From positions 12,478,858-12,542,857 of the forward strand of contig NC_135218.1 of the NCBI RefSeq assembly GCF_052324685.1: DNA of 64,000 bases, given 5' to 3'. This DNA comes from Brachyhypopomus gauderio (lineage: Eukaryota > Chordata > Actinopteri > Gymnotiformes > Hypopomidae). Both the position numbers and the translations under genes were made by a program. Shown here one piece after another: positions 40,973-53,104 of the stretch (positions within the stretch are counted from its first letter, which is position 1; every line of letters begins with the position of its first letter). Below the pieces are notes generated by a model, which saw nothing but the letters and a program-made list of their open reading frames with translations, did not search any database and was not told the origin of the DNA.

Positions 40973-42916
40973 AGCATGTATGTGTAAGTCTGTTTCAGAC
41001 AACGGAGGACAGCGGGGGTCTAGTGGCTAGAACTATGGCAGGAATGGATATGTGCCTTTGTATGAGTTTTCCCACCTGCTCCGTGTTGACGTAGTTCTGT
41101 AGAGCATCACGATGAATCCCACCGCTTCCCCCGCCGTCCTGGTGATACCCGTTTGGGGTTCCGGGCCCCTCAGAATATTCATACTCATCAAAGTCCTCTT
41201 CTTCTTCCTCCTCATACTCATCGTCTTCGTCATCTTCGTCCTGCTCCTCCTCTTCCTCGCGCTGAAGGGCGCGGTACTCCCAGACAGGCGGCAGTGATGG
41301 GAGGTTCTCGTAGTTGAGCAGCGCGGAACGGCGATGACCGACAATGCCCGGCCCCCTCTCACAGGCGTAGGCCTGGGGTGGCAGCGGGACAGCGTGTGTG
41401 TGCGCCAGGGGCAGCGGGTGCGGGTGTGTGTGCGGGTGGCTCTCGCCGGCCGTGCTGCTGCTGCTACTCGAGGCCACAGACTGGGACTGGGACACGCTGC
41501 TGGGGCTCAGCCTCTGCCTGCGCCCACCCCGGAGCCCGTTAATGTTCTCGTACGTCAGCTGACTGCCCGGGCAGGGCTCCATGCTGGGGTGCCGGTGCAG
41601 GTGGTGGTGGTAATGGTGGTAGGAGTGCGTGTTGCACACGTGTACGGGCGGAGCCTCCTCCCCCTCCGTCTCGGAGCTGCCGTCGGGCGCGCGAAGCGGC
41701 CGAGGCGCGTGTCGGTCTCGTTCCAGCAGGTGGCGCTGTGCTGGGGTGGGACCCAGCATGAACTTCACCTCCTGAGCTCCGGGCTGGAGGAAGACCTGAG
41801 GGTCTTTGTGAGGGTCGTCCATGGGGCAGCAGTGGCCGGGAACCTGGCCTCCACGAACGGCTGAAGTGGCGGAGGCATCGGCAAAGGTGGGCGGCCGCAC
41901 CTCAGGCAAGGAGTGTACACAGTGACGGTTGGACAGGTCACTCTCCATACTCACTGTGTTCACATAGGTGTGTGTCTGCGAACACATATGAAATGAGCAT
42001 CCATTCAAGAGCTGTGTATGCTTACAAACGTAACAGTGTACTACATGCAGACTGTGAGAGTAAGGTACAGTTGGTCCATACATGTGGTCCATATATGCTT
42101 GTCCAAGACAAAAGCTGAGTTCCTAAATCCCAATTCTCAAACTATGCAGCCTTAATTTCACCACAATGCTTGGAGGGTCAGTGTGCATGTGTGTGAATAC
42201 TGGAGAGTGAGTGTTTTCCTCACCTGGTCATCCATCCCCATGAGGCTGTGTCTGTGGTCTTCAGAGAGGGAGGGCTGTGATGAGTCTGCACTCATAGGGT
42301 ACCCGGGGTATCCATTAGGAAAAGCCTGCATTGGAAACCCAGGGGCTACACATACACACATACAAAACAAAGTTGCTTTAGCCATTCACAGGTAGGTAAG
42401 GGGATTCATTAATGGAGTTAGAAACAAAAATAAGTGTGTATGTCTCTACTGGAATATTCTAAACATCTCCCAAGAGCTTCAGAGATATTCAGAGTCCCAT
42501 TACATAATATATGACATACCTGTATAACATAATTACATTCACATGTTAAATCCATATAGCAGAACTGTAGTGAAAAGATACTGGACCACTATATTTATGT
42601 TAGTTTATATAAATATTTCTACTGTCCACGTTTATATACATTTCTCATATATTTTGTGGGGATGACAGGTTTTAGTGCTTCCTAGTGTGATGCATAATTT
42701 AATGTGGTTTAATTGTTATATATTAGATATAGGGCTACAGAAAAGAGCTTGTCATAATAGCTTTGCATTGTTCTTGTTGGTTAGCATACAGAGCGCTCAT
42801 AAAGGTACCTAAATTTTTAATTAATACTTAGTTAATATTCATGTTCGGGTTATTGTTGTAAAGACATAAATTGAGTTTTGTAACCATGAAGTGTTGATTG
42901 GTTAATAAGACATGGC

Positions 42917-42956
<40 letters not shown>

Positions 42957-44175
42957 TCTCACTGTTGGGTGTTTGTGGGGTTCGAGGTAAGTCCATTTCT
43001 GGCGCGTGACTGGGCCGGGTCATGATCATGGGCTCCTCCACCACATTGATACTGTTGCACTGCATCAGCTCCTGCAGGAGGTTAAAGATCTCCTCTGCAC
43101 GAGAGCATTTAAATGCAAAGATCCCTGCAAGGGCAAACAACAGAGCACTTTAACTCCAGCGTTTATTGCATACACACACAAATTGAGTACAAGAAATACA
43201 ACTGGGAAGAACAACCAAATTCAACATCAATATATAATGCAAGTTTTCCAGAGAGAGGGAAATATATATTTTAGCTAACATAGTAACTTTGTTTTCAGTG
43301 TGTTCCGCACCAATTTTTCATTGTTGATCACTTATCGTGCCACTAGGAGGCAGTATACTACTATATATCATGTAATAGTCTTCTTCGCCCTCACATAGTT
43401 GAAGCCCAAGTTACTATATTTTCATGTGAATGCAGTTCATGAAGAGTATTGGAGATCAAAAGCAACTGCCCAGTGGATGATAAATACTACAATCAATTCA
43501 GTCCAAAGAAATAATTAATGTCAACTCTACTTTCACAAATGTTACACATTTCCACTTCCCTGGGAGTCTCTATAGCCCAGTAAGATGTAATAACCATAGA
43601 CACAGAAATAAAGCACAGGGAAATCCAGACACTATGAATTCCTAGACCATTTGAATAATCAAAGGTGTCTCTTCTACTGAATGCCACACTTATTCTCCGA
43701 TCACCACAAACTCAAATATCAGTCTAGGAGTTGCTAACCCAAGACAATGGAAACTTAAGCAGTACTGTACCCACCCTGCCCCGTCTGGCAGCGTCGCCCG
43801 CTCTCGAAGGAGAAGAGGTTGGAGTCATATCCGTAGCGGCGCAGGCACAGGTACGGCCACCGGATGGCATCGCGTTTGCGCGTGTGCAGAATGAGCTCTG
43901 TTTGGGTGAGCTCCATCGTCCCCGATCCCAGCTCGTTCCCTTCATCGTCCACGTTCGTTACCTGCACGTAACAACGGCTCGTTTACAGAATCAACAACTC
44001 CACGGCGCAGGTGCAACTCCATGGCTTTTATGTATCTGAATTTTAGATGTTGGTCCATTTCTTGAGTGCATCTTCATTTTGTACTGAAAATAGTTGTGCA
44101 AGTGTTTACCTTAAATTTGGTGGGGTGGGTGTCTTGGATGGAGTCTCTATACAGACAGCTCCAACAGCTCCCCAT
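40414..44175 (-). CDS. frs3: FRS3, fibroblast growth factor receptor substrate 3
   Basis: Membrane-anchored docking adaptor linking FGF and neurotrophin receptors to GRB2 and SHP2. Coding exons: 44175-44110, 43961-43775, 43124-42963, 42345-42224, 41975-41076, 40857-40414, in phase, 626 residues. MGSCWSC gives an N-myristoylation site. An IRS-type PTB domain spans about residues 20-115 (NVDDEGNELGSGTMELT, LCLRRYGYDSNLFSFESGRR, FAFKCSRAEEIFNLLQELM). Docking tyrosines lie in TYVNT, LTYENINGL, LLNYENLP, QNYVNTE and QLNYIQVDLE. The C-terminus is RDDGTSRKTRHNSTDLPL. VFSFDF and the final DLPL favour FRS3 over FRS2, as do the 6p21-type neighbours. A strongly acidic Glu/Asp run lies upstream of EYEYSEGPG. 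The intron 40858-41075 interrupts what I recall as a single large terminal exon in mammals. Confidence 0.93.
40889..40970. repeat. (TG)n microsatellite inside an FRS3 intron
   Basis: Perfect TG/CA run of about 80 bp. It makes up over a third of the 218-bp FRS3 intron 40858-41075. Confidence 0.95.
42920..42953. repeat. (TG)n repeat at an FRS3 donor
   Basis: TG run starting 10 bp into the FRS3 intron that follows the exon ending at 42963. Confidence 0.9.
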
Positions 44176-44333
44176 AGCTTCAACAGGTTAGCTGAAACCT
44201 GTAACATAAAAAAAGGGAGGATATTATGTTAAATGGGACAATGTTCAATTAACACCCTGCAGTTCATGTTCAGCTCACAGGTGAATTTTTAGTTAAACTG
44301 GTTCCATTTTAAACACACTGTAAAAAGAATTAC

Positions 44334-44458
44334 CTGTACCAGGCCATCAGCGGGAGTGATGCTAACGTCAATCCCAGAATCCTCTACTGGGTATCATGGC
44401 AGATGAGGTTTGTGCTGGTATGAGTAGTAACTCCCAGTGCAGAAATATTTCACATGTC
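44334..44458 (-). other. frs3: probable FRS3 5' untranslated exon
   Basis: A 125-bp segment bounded on the minus strand by an acceptor (TTTGCTTGTTAG/GACATG) and a donor (GGTACAG/GTAATTC). It lies upstream of the coding exon, whose own acceptor ends at 44192 and which starts at 44191. A further possible first exon ends at 47421 (ACAT/GTGAGTAG). The sequence from 44.5 to 47.4 kb is then intronic, and I see nothing else in it. Confidence 0.45.
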
Positions 44459-45040
44459 CTAACAAGCAAAGAAAAGAGTTTCCTGTGAGCACACTGGCCT
44501 ATTTTGCAGAGGAGTTATCCATAATGTTGTGTGCTGTGATTAAGATACAGAAATTGAAGTCAATCTGCAATGCCTCCCCAGGCTCCCCCTGGATATGAAG
44601 TGTAATTACTTTACATGACATTTCTGTCTCTCAAGTGGTGCACAGGCTGTAGCTCTGGCTAGTGAAGCACAAATATATCGCTTAGCTCGTAGTTCAACAT
44701 CCTGCTGTCAGGAAGACGATGAGCCACAGACTATTGGTAGTCCAAGACTAGCAGTTCCTTGAAAGTTTCTGCAACTGAATGTTGACCACTACTGCAATGC
44801 ACAAATTCTAAGAGAAAGTTTTTCTGAAAGGGCTTAGAATCGAAATGCAACCATTTGAGAAAACATGTAGGATTTTGTTTATAAGAGACCTTCTCTTTGA
44901 AAGGGTAAGGGAAAGCTATACTTGCCAATTGAGACTGGTATAATATGCTAGTAAAATAATAATGTTAAAACAAATTACTAACTAAACTAAAACTACACTA
45001 CACAAACTAAACCACACTAAAGATTACTGACCTCATTATG

Positions 45041-45045
45041 TATAT

Positions 45046-45076
<31 letters not shown>
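45041..45076. repeat. AT-rich simple repeat
   Basis: TATATA run with one interruption, within the presumed FRS3 5' intron. A short AAAT repeat follows at about 45222-45238. Confidence 0.8.
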
Positions 45077-45079
<3 letters not shown>

Positions 45080-48000
45080 TATATTATTCATTGTGATATA
45101 AAAGGTACTTTCAACATTGCACTCATTTGTAATGGTCAAATATGTCACAGAATTCATCCACAATCCAGGACACTTTAAAGTCAAAAACAACCTCCAACAG
45201 ATACGATTACACTTTCAACTAAATAAATAAATAAATAAGCAAAAAAATGATATAAAGAACTTTCTGCTGTTCTAAAAATACATACCTATTTTGGATCCAT
45301 TCATAAATACAGTATCAAGGTTTTATTTTCTGTCATACAATCTAAAACAACCTGTACTCAATCTGATGCATGATGTTTTCTTTAAATAAGTTGCAACTAT
45401 TTTGCAATTTAGGTAAATGCCCCCCAAATTCTGTAGTGTATTCCAAAACTTTGTGACTTAAGAATATGGAATGTGGAAACAATACGAAACGTAAACTTGT
45501 AGTAGACAATGTAGACTTATCACACAAAACTTTAGTTGTCTACAGTCACGATCAACACATTCACACAGCCAACCTGACAGATAACAGATACCTGCTTAAG
45601 AAGCAAAACCACTGTAAAAGGACCTGTAGGCCTATAGTTTTAAGCTCTAATGCCACAATCAGGACACCTAGAAGATGTTTAGTGCAAAACACTCTGGGAC
45701 AAAAAAAGAGGTCGACATGGATAATAAGAAGATGTATTTAAAAGGCTGTAGGAAAAGGGGTGTACACAGTTAGCAAAGCCCATTAGCGGGTCCAGCTTTA
45801 AACTTTAATAGCAGAAAGATGACGAGAACTGAACGGGGTGAAAAGGAAGGAACACAAATAATGACAAATGCCTAAAGGTATTGTAGGCTAGTAAGACACA
45901 GCGAGCTCATGAAGCGATGCACTATGTGGAGACATTCTGAAAGGAGTGGCATTATAATTTAGCACCAAAACGTAATGCTTTACAATTTACAAAATCTATT
46001 ATATTAATTTAGAAAAGTTAAAAAAAATCTGTGACAGAAGAGTAAACCACATTAGATAATCGACTTGTCTTTGCCTCTACAATATTTCTAATTCTTGTCT
46101 CCATTATTGTCTCCATAATTTTTTAATTCTCAAAATATTTTTCCACAGTTCAGTCCTTTAAACTGCATTGGCTTTTGTTGCGATAGTGCAATGTCTGCTT
46201 CAAAAGTAAGAGCAAAACAACAAAACTCCCATACTCCAGATGACGTAGAACAAGAACAATACAACAACAATACAATATTCTCCAACACGTTTCCTACCTT
46301 AGCACAAAACCTTGTAAAAAAGTGAAATATCCTCTCCTGGGATTATTTCTGTTCTTTTTTAACTTTCCACTACAACGGAGAAAGCTCTGAACTTCAGCAT
46401 GTACGCGCAGAGTACTAGCTAAATGTCATTAGTTGAAATACTAAACATTTTCGGTGGATTTGTTAAAATGCTTATTCAGAAGAAGCCAGGCACGGATCTA
46501 CTTTTACCTCCTATGGGCTAAAGACAATATTATAAACACCCATAAACGCATTTCACAGACTCCCCTAGCAGACCGGAGTGTGCTTGCACTCCTGTGAATG
46601 TGCGCCAACTGCAATCACGCCTTTCATCTCCATTTGTGTTATTTAGTCACTGTACTTGGCGTTTGGATGAAATTTGGGCGAAATATCCGCGGGTAGGGGG
46701 TGGGTGGTGGACGGGAGCTTGGAGTGTCCGATGAGACCATCAAATGTGTTAACATCAAACCCAGAAACGACGTTGATTCCTGATATCTAGATGGGTTCCC
46801 AAAGCCGTATACATGCTACATGCATGTACGCTTGGTCCCATGTATAGCTGAAGACGCTCAATAACACCTGCAGCAGGTTGTCCTGTTTCCAACGAGATTA
46901 GATCCACTGGCAGCTAGAAAATCGGACCTCAGAGCTCAAGGTTACGCAGTAAACGAGCTATTAATGAGCAGTCTCGCACCTTCACTACCGGGTCTGGCAC
47001 AGGTTCTGTGGCAGCAAACGCAAACTCATTTTTTCTATCTAATGAAGGCAAACAGGAACGTTTTGTACATCAGGAATTGGCCAAAACAGAACAAATATGG
47101 CTTCAAAGTGTGATTCTATCATCTAGTAACGCATAAAAACGAGATTAGTTTACAACATTTCCAAAAATGCGATTGTGCCAACAATCATGTAATAACTTGC
47201 GGCTCGATACAAGCGGCTTGCTGGAAACGCTGTAGTGACTGTATACGAATGCACTACAGCTGGATGCTAGTAACAATCGTGTCGGAAATCCAGTGCAATG
47301 ACAGGCTACAAACTAACAGGTTCTGAATAGAAGCAAGGATGCAATAGAGCTCGCGCTGTCCCGCGAGCATCAATACACGTTGCGTTGCTGCAGAACAATT
47401 CAGCTGCGGTTGCTACTCACATGTTTGGCAAAGATTGCAATACGAAACGAGACCGATCAAGGATGCAAATTGAAGTCCACAGCGGCTGTTGCAGGAAGAA
47501 TGCTGACAGGCGTTGCTCGTTTTCGCTGGTTAGGATAATGCTTTCAGTGATATATTTTTTTTAACTGGGTAGAAAGAAAACAATAAAGGCAATTGTTTTT
47601 TCCTTAACGCCCCCTTGCTGCGGCACGGGCCTCTCTTTGACATTTCCCGACCACCAGGGTGAGAGTTCAGGCAGACAACGAGGGTTGGTGGAGCGTCAAG
47701 AAGGTAGAAAACGCTGGAGGACCAGATGAGGTGTGAATGTGTTTTAGCATCAGACGATGACGTGTTGGCAACAGCTCTCGATCTGCCACAGTACTGTACT
47801 GTGACTCAAAATAGAGAAATCAAATATAAAACACTTTTCTGCATGTTCCCAAACAGGTGTTTTTTATTTAATAAATGTTGATAGAATGGCTCTCCCTAAT
47901 AGCTACACTGGGCATAAACACAGAACAAAATCACAGTGAAACTCCAGATAATGTGGTACTTCTTGAACGATGATTTGTTCTTAATCATTTTGGTTTGGAA

Positions 48001-48253
48001 TTTGTAGGTTTCATGAATAATGGGGCTTAAACACTATAGAAAAAAACAGCTGGAATAGTGATTTCAGAAAGACCTGTTAAGAGAGTGACAGAAAAAAGTC
48101 ACCTGTCATTCACTTCTATATAAATAAAATAGATGGCCCTAAAAGTGTTTCATCTTTCATCAAATGCAAAGAAAAACAGTATAGGTTATTACAAGTATTA
48201 TTCAAAATACATATTGACTATGCCATTTCATTTTTATCATTTGTATTAAAATT

Positions 48254-48800
48254 AGTGGTGGGCCGTTATCGGCGTTAACGGCGTTCGATAATGTGATACT
48301 CTTATCGGTCGATACAAAAAATATTGCCATTAATCTATTCTTAAAGTTGGGTTGGGAACTGGGTCAAAATGGGTAAGCAAACTATGATGACTTTCACCTT
48401 GATAGTTTAGCTCGGGTGTATTCCTAACCAAATTGCACAGTAGGGGGTGAAACGAGTTTTCAAACCTGTGGATTACAAAGACTACCACAACAAATCGCAC
48501 AAGTGTTTACATGGATGCAGCCACAAAGCCGTCAGGTTTGCTTCATGTAAAATTCATTTTTAAGAAGCTTCCTAATGGAGACATTGACAAGACTAAAGTT
48601 GTTTGCACCTTATGCAATGCGGAATTAGTTTACTGTAGGAGTACTACCAGTCTGAAGTACCATTTAAACGCAAAGCACCCGTTTGCTAATGCTGCTGACG
48701 CTGGGTCAAGCACTGATGCAGCCCAGGGCAAGAGTCGCCACCAAACTACTCTGAGTGCAACCAAGGCAAGGTCAGCGCAGCTCTATCAGACAAGTTGACC
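48254..48800 (+). mobile_element. 5' part of a hAT-type transposon with BED zinc finger
   Basis: An open frame at 48511-48798 encodes a BED finger: VVCTLCNAELVY with CxxC, then LKYHLNAKH with HxxxxH, after an MDAATKPSG start. BED fingers head hAT transposases and ZBED proteins. The frame stops soon after the finger and no catalytic hAT core follows, so this is a truncated copy. The left edge near 48254 (TAGTGGTGGGCCGTTATCGG) resembles a hAT terminal sequence. A domesticated ZBED gene is unlikely because nothing follows the finger. Confidence 0.65.
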
Positions 48801-48894
48801 AATCACTTCACTCAGTGGATTGCCACTAGCTGCCGGCCCATAAGCATGGTTAGAAACCCTATCTCAAAGACTGACTTTTAGTTAGTTATTTTAC

Positions 48895-49036
48895 AGCAAT
48901 CGCAACATGGCACCCCCTCGGCCGCTCAACAATCGTTACACGCCACCCCCCCCCCCCCGTTCAACAAACAACTTACGTTCGCCACCCCGAAATTTTCTGA
49001 CGCCCCCTCACTGTATAGGTTCTGGCGCCGGCCCTG
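48895..49036. mobile_element. terminal fragment of a second hAT-like element
   Basis: The right edge CTGGCGCCGGCCCTG is the reverse complement of the CAGGGCCGGCGCCAG end common among fish hAT elements. The C-rich stretch to its left has no continuous coding frame. The ends do not match the neighbouring BED-containing fragment, so two different elements seem to abut. Confidence 0.5.
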
Positions 49037-51853
49037 AATTGAATAGAAACACCTTAGTACAGTTAGAGATTATGTACAATTTGTTAGCCATATATCAATT
49101 CTCCATCAATGGTCAGGACCTCTGATAGCTTGATATGTTTGGGTATCCAGACTTATACCAGCAGTGATCTCGTGTCATATAAAACTGCAGCAATGTTGCA
49201 TCAACCAGCATCACTATGTGGCTGAAAATGAACTGTCACACATTTAATATCAAGTATGCTGTGGTCCAGTAGTCCTGTAACCAGCCAATAATGAACAAGG
49301 GAAGAAGCTGAGACAATATGTGTGGCAACATATTGGCCACAGTTTGTAAGTGTATAAGTGTAACTAAAAAGTAACCAAGTGTAGATGCAAGGTATGTCTT
49401 TCAGATGAAAGGTGTAGTAACGGCTTTATGTTACATGTGGGAAGTATTTTTAAAGTAGGTGGATTTGAAAGGGTGCAAATAGATTAGATTAGATTAGATT
49501 ATTGACATATAGTTCAAGAAAATTCAAATTGGTTTGGTTTTAGTGGCTTTTAGCAATGATTCTACAATTATTATTGCCAGTTGTTTTCATTGGTAGTAGA
49601 TAAGTACATGATGAAAATATTTCATTTGGTGGCCCAAATTTTAACGTTTTCAGCGATTGTGATCTTTTACTGGTCTGTGTACATCAATTCAGTGTCAAAT
49701 ACAGAAAATTGTTGCTCTGATAATTGAAAATTTTATGTAATTATGGTACATACACATCTCATCCTTTCCTATGGACATTCACAAGCGAGATTCAGAATGT
49801 AAGCAGAAGTATATTCTAATCAAATCATAATTCTGAATATGGAGTACACTTTTAGTCATTGTAAAGAACTGTCATGACACAACATGCTTTCAGTGCAGTT
49901 AAGACTTCCAAACTCATGTGTTTATGAACTCATTATTTTTTACCTAAAATGTGAGATCCAGTTCATCCTGAAGTTGTCAGCCAACACATAACCAGTAATA
50001 CTAGATCTACAAGAATGAAATATGTAAATATGCAAATGAGTACCAGTCTATTGTGAGCTAATTAGTCAATTTAAAATCAACAAAAATGTATGGGAATGAT
50101 TGGGAAATTTGGTAGGTAATTTTTACTAATTGGTTGTCGAGGTAAATAGTTTGTAATATGCTGATGTACTGAAATAAAATACGACGTTTACATATGTCAT
50201 GTGTATGTGTTGTATGAGCTTTGAAGTACAACTGTGCCCATGTCTGCACAGTCTATTACCCATCATTTGTATGGTTTTAAACAGAGAACATAAACATGGT
50301 TGTATTTTTAAATAGGCCTAAGTGCCCATTGGCTATAACTACATTGTTGGCACTAGAGTTGTGATGATAATTTACATTTCCCAACAAATGAAAGTTGACT
50401 CCTTCACTCTGGTTTCTATAATAAGCCATTCCTAGAAGATGGTAATATGAACCCTCTTATAGTGTATGTTGTAGTCACAAAACAATAAAAACAAGGGCTG
50501 CACCCAAGTCACAATATATGCAGCTACCTCATGCCAGCATTTTACAACTATGGCCAGGAAATACTGTGAAAATGTGTGATAAAAGTTAATCAAGGTTAAG
50601 AACAAGCAGCTACGACGAGTTTCGGATCAAAGCAGTCGCAATGATTCGAATCCAATAAAACAAGGAGGAGTTCAGACCCGACTCCACCTCTCGGGCTTTT
50701 GGTTCTGAATGACGGCGGACGGGGGTATGTGTCTATGCTTTTTTTGTGAACAAGCAGTTATTTGATGGGGCAAATGTAGGCTACATAAACTAACTACAGC
50801 CTAACGAGTGGTAAACAAAGAGCGTAGTTAAATGTTAAATCGTTAGAAACACCATAATGGTACATCACATCTCATCGTTGACTTGGTTATGAAACTCGAT
50901 GGGCACGCCTACAAAATTGTTATCTAACATTGAAAGACGCCATTGTAGTTCTAGGGTCACAAGAAACTTTCTTTACGCATAACGCAACATTCAGGCTTGT
51001 CATTAAAGGTAAGACGATTAAACGCACACAGGAACACATTGGGGAATAACCGCTAATTATCCGAGTCACTGAATTTTGTACGGGCTAACTTAACTACTTA
51101 GTTGTGTTGCTAACCACGAGCAATGAACACGAACTTTGGGTTACTTGACTGTGGCTCATATCTGATTATTAAACCGACTTACAGTGTGTCTATATATACA
51201 CTGTATATATACACACATCTCAGTGTTAATAACCGAGTGTTAATTTAAGTCTTAATTTAAGTGACGAGCATGTTAAAAACTAATGCTTAAATAGTTAGAA
51301 CTATAGCCTAACAAAGACATCTCAGGTGAACGAAGAAAGCACACCAAATAACATTTACCAATAGCCATTTGACTATGACTTTCTCAAAATAACTAATAAC
51401 TACCAATCATTATGATATGCGTACTGTGTAACATTGCACGTCTCTTTGACTTTGGGCAGATCACAAACCGTTGCCTATATTTTAAGTTAGATAAGCATTT
51501 GGGTTGGGCTAGGGGAGTTGGTCAAAGGCAGTTTGTGCTTTAACAGTTAACTAGTTAAGTTAATTTTCTAAGTTATTTGAATTAATTGATTGATTCACCA
51601 AGACAAAATCACATCTGCTGTGTATGTTTTATACTGTACTCTGTCGGTACTCTGTAGTACTGTTCTCTGTTTTGGAATGGAGTCACTAATGTTCAGTTAA
51701 TCAAATTTAAGAAATTGTATTTAAGATCTCACATAACTTGATCGAGTATTAAGACACTAGATGTATAGGGTGGCAGATGTCCAGGAGAAAGATCTGACGT
51801 ACATCATTATGCCATTGTGCAATTATTTAAAACATGCAGTCTTTGTTGCAGAC
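49037..51853. other. spacer and TSPO promoter/first intron
   Basis: AT-rich without coding signal to about 50.6 kb. At 50.62-50.73 kb a more GC-rich block ends in a donor-like GACGGGG/GTATGTGT (near 50724), a candidate untranslated first exon of TSPO. The acceptor TTTGTTGCAG at 51842-51851 precedes the start codon. Confidence 0.45.
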
Positions 51854-53104
51854 ATGTGGCTTCCAATGTTGGGTTTGACTGCCCTACCACATGTTGGTGG
51901 GTTTTTTGGAGGCTACATCACAAGAAAGGAGGTGAAGACCTGGTATACTACACTGAACAAGCCATCATGGAGGCCACCAAATGCTGCGTTTCCAGTGGTA
52001 TGGACATCTCTCTACACTGGCATGGGGTTAGTATTTGACACATTGTAATATGTATACATTTTATATATTCTCAGGTTCCAGGCTCCCATTTAAAAAAATG
52101 AATACAGATTATTGTACTTGCAACAGTGTTGGTCCCTATAAGGGTAATTGTCTAATTAAAGAATTGTTACTTTAATGCAACTAGTTGCTTGTTGGGACTT
52201 GAATGCAACTCGCATGCATCTTGACAAAAATGAATCAGTTCAAACACAACCAACGTTTTACAAAATGTATGATTACATCATAATTTAGTTAATATAAATT
52301 GGCTCTTATTTTTGATATTTGCTATATAAAATAAGATGTTAGAACTTCTGTTGTCTTTGTATAATTGCCATTCTTTTCCCTCTATGCATCTAGCTAGATT
52401 CTTCTTTGTATGTTACACTCAAGTATCCATCACCGTTATTTTTGATGTCATTGCACGTTTTGCATGACCCGTTTTGCAAAAGTTATTCTAAAGTTAGGCA
52501 GTCATTTTATGACCTTGTACTACTCTGGTGCTTTTCCCCCATAGTATCTTTTTTGAAAACATTTTTTTTAGATATGGTTCATACCTGGTCTGGAAAGAGC
52601 TGGGAGGCTTCACGGAGGACGCTGTGGTACCATTGGGTCTTTACGGCCTGCAGCTCGCACTGAACTGGGCCTGGACCCCCATCTTTTTTGGGGCACACAA
52701 GATCAAGCTGGTGAATTTGTGCTTTTCTTGACTTTATGGAGACATGCCTTTATGCAACTAACATTTTGTCAGTCATATAATAATATTGAGGTAGCATTGT
52801 ATTTAATACACCATGTACAATTGAGTCCAATTTAGGAACTGTAATTGACATTGCAAAAGTAATGTATTTTCAAGAAGCCAGGTAATAAATAACTAATCTG
52901 CTTGACAATTCTCAACTTCTCTCCTTGCAGGCACTCATTGAAGTTGTGGTGCTCACAGGTACAGTGGCAGCCACCATGGTGTCTTGGCACCCAGTGAGCC
53001 GCACTGCTACCCTCCTGATGGCTCCATATCTGGGCTGGCTCTGCTTGGCTACCACCCTCAACTACTGCATCTGGAGGGACAACCCTGAGACCAAAAAAGA
53101 TTAG
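51854..53104 (+). CDS. tspo: TSPO, mitochondrial translocator protein
   Basis: Five-helix outer mitochondrial membrane protein that binds cholesterol and porphyrins. Coding exons: 51854-52026, 52572-52710 and 52931-53104, giving 161 residues (human TSPO 169). Seen: [68 protein letters not shown] (all family hallmarks), and a C-terminal CRAC-type cholesterol site in [11 protein letters not shown]. The start follows two bases after an acceptor, so the ATG is in the second exon. The sequence looks like TSPO proper, while the neighbours (FRS3, TOMM6) match the human TSPO2 neighbourhood. Confidence 0.94.

Noticed and set aside
40438-41094. 218-codon plus-strand frame
   Set aside because: Antisense of FRS3 and includes the TG repeat; no domain.
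48511-48798. Domesticated ZBED host gene
   Set aside because: Only the BED finger is present, with transposon-like end sequence to the left and no catalytic or dimerisation region; truncated hAT is simpler.
50630-50690. Possible tRNA B-box (GATTCGAATCC) near the TSPO 5' region
   Set aside because: No matching A-box or cloverleaf can be drawn around it.
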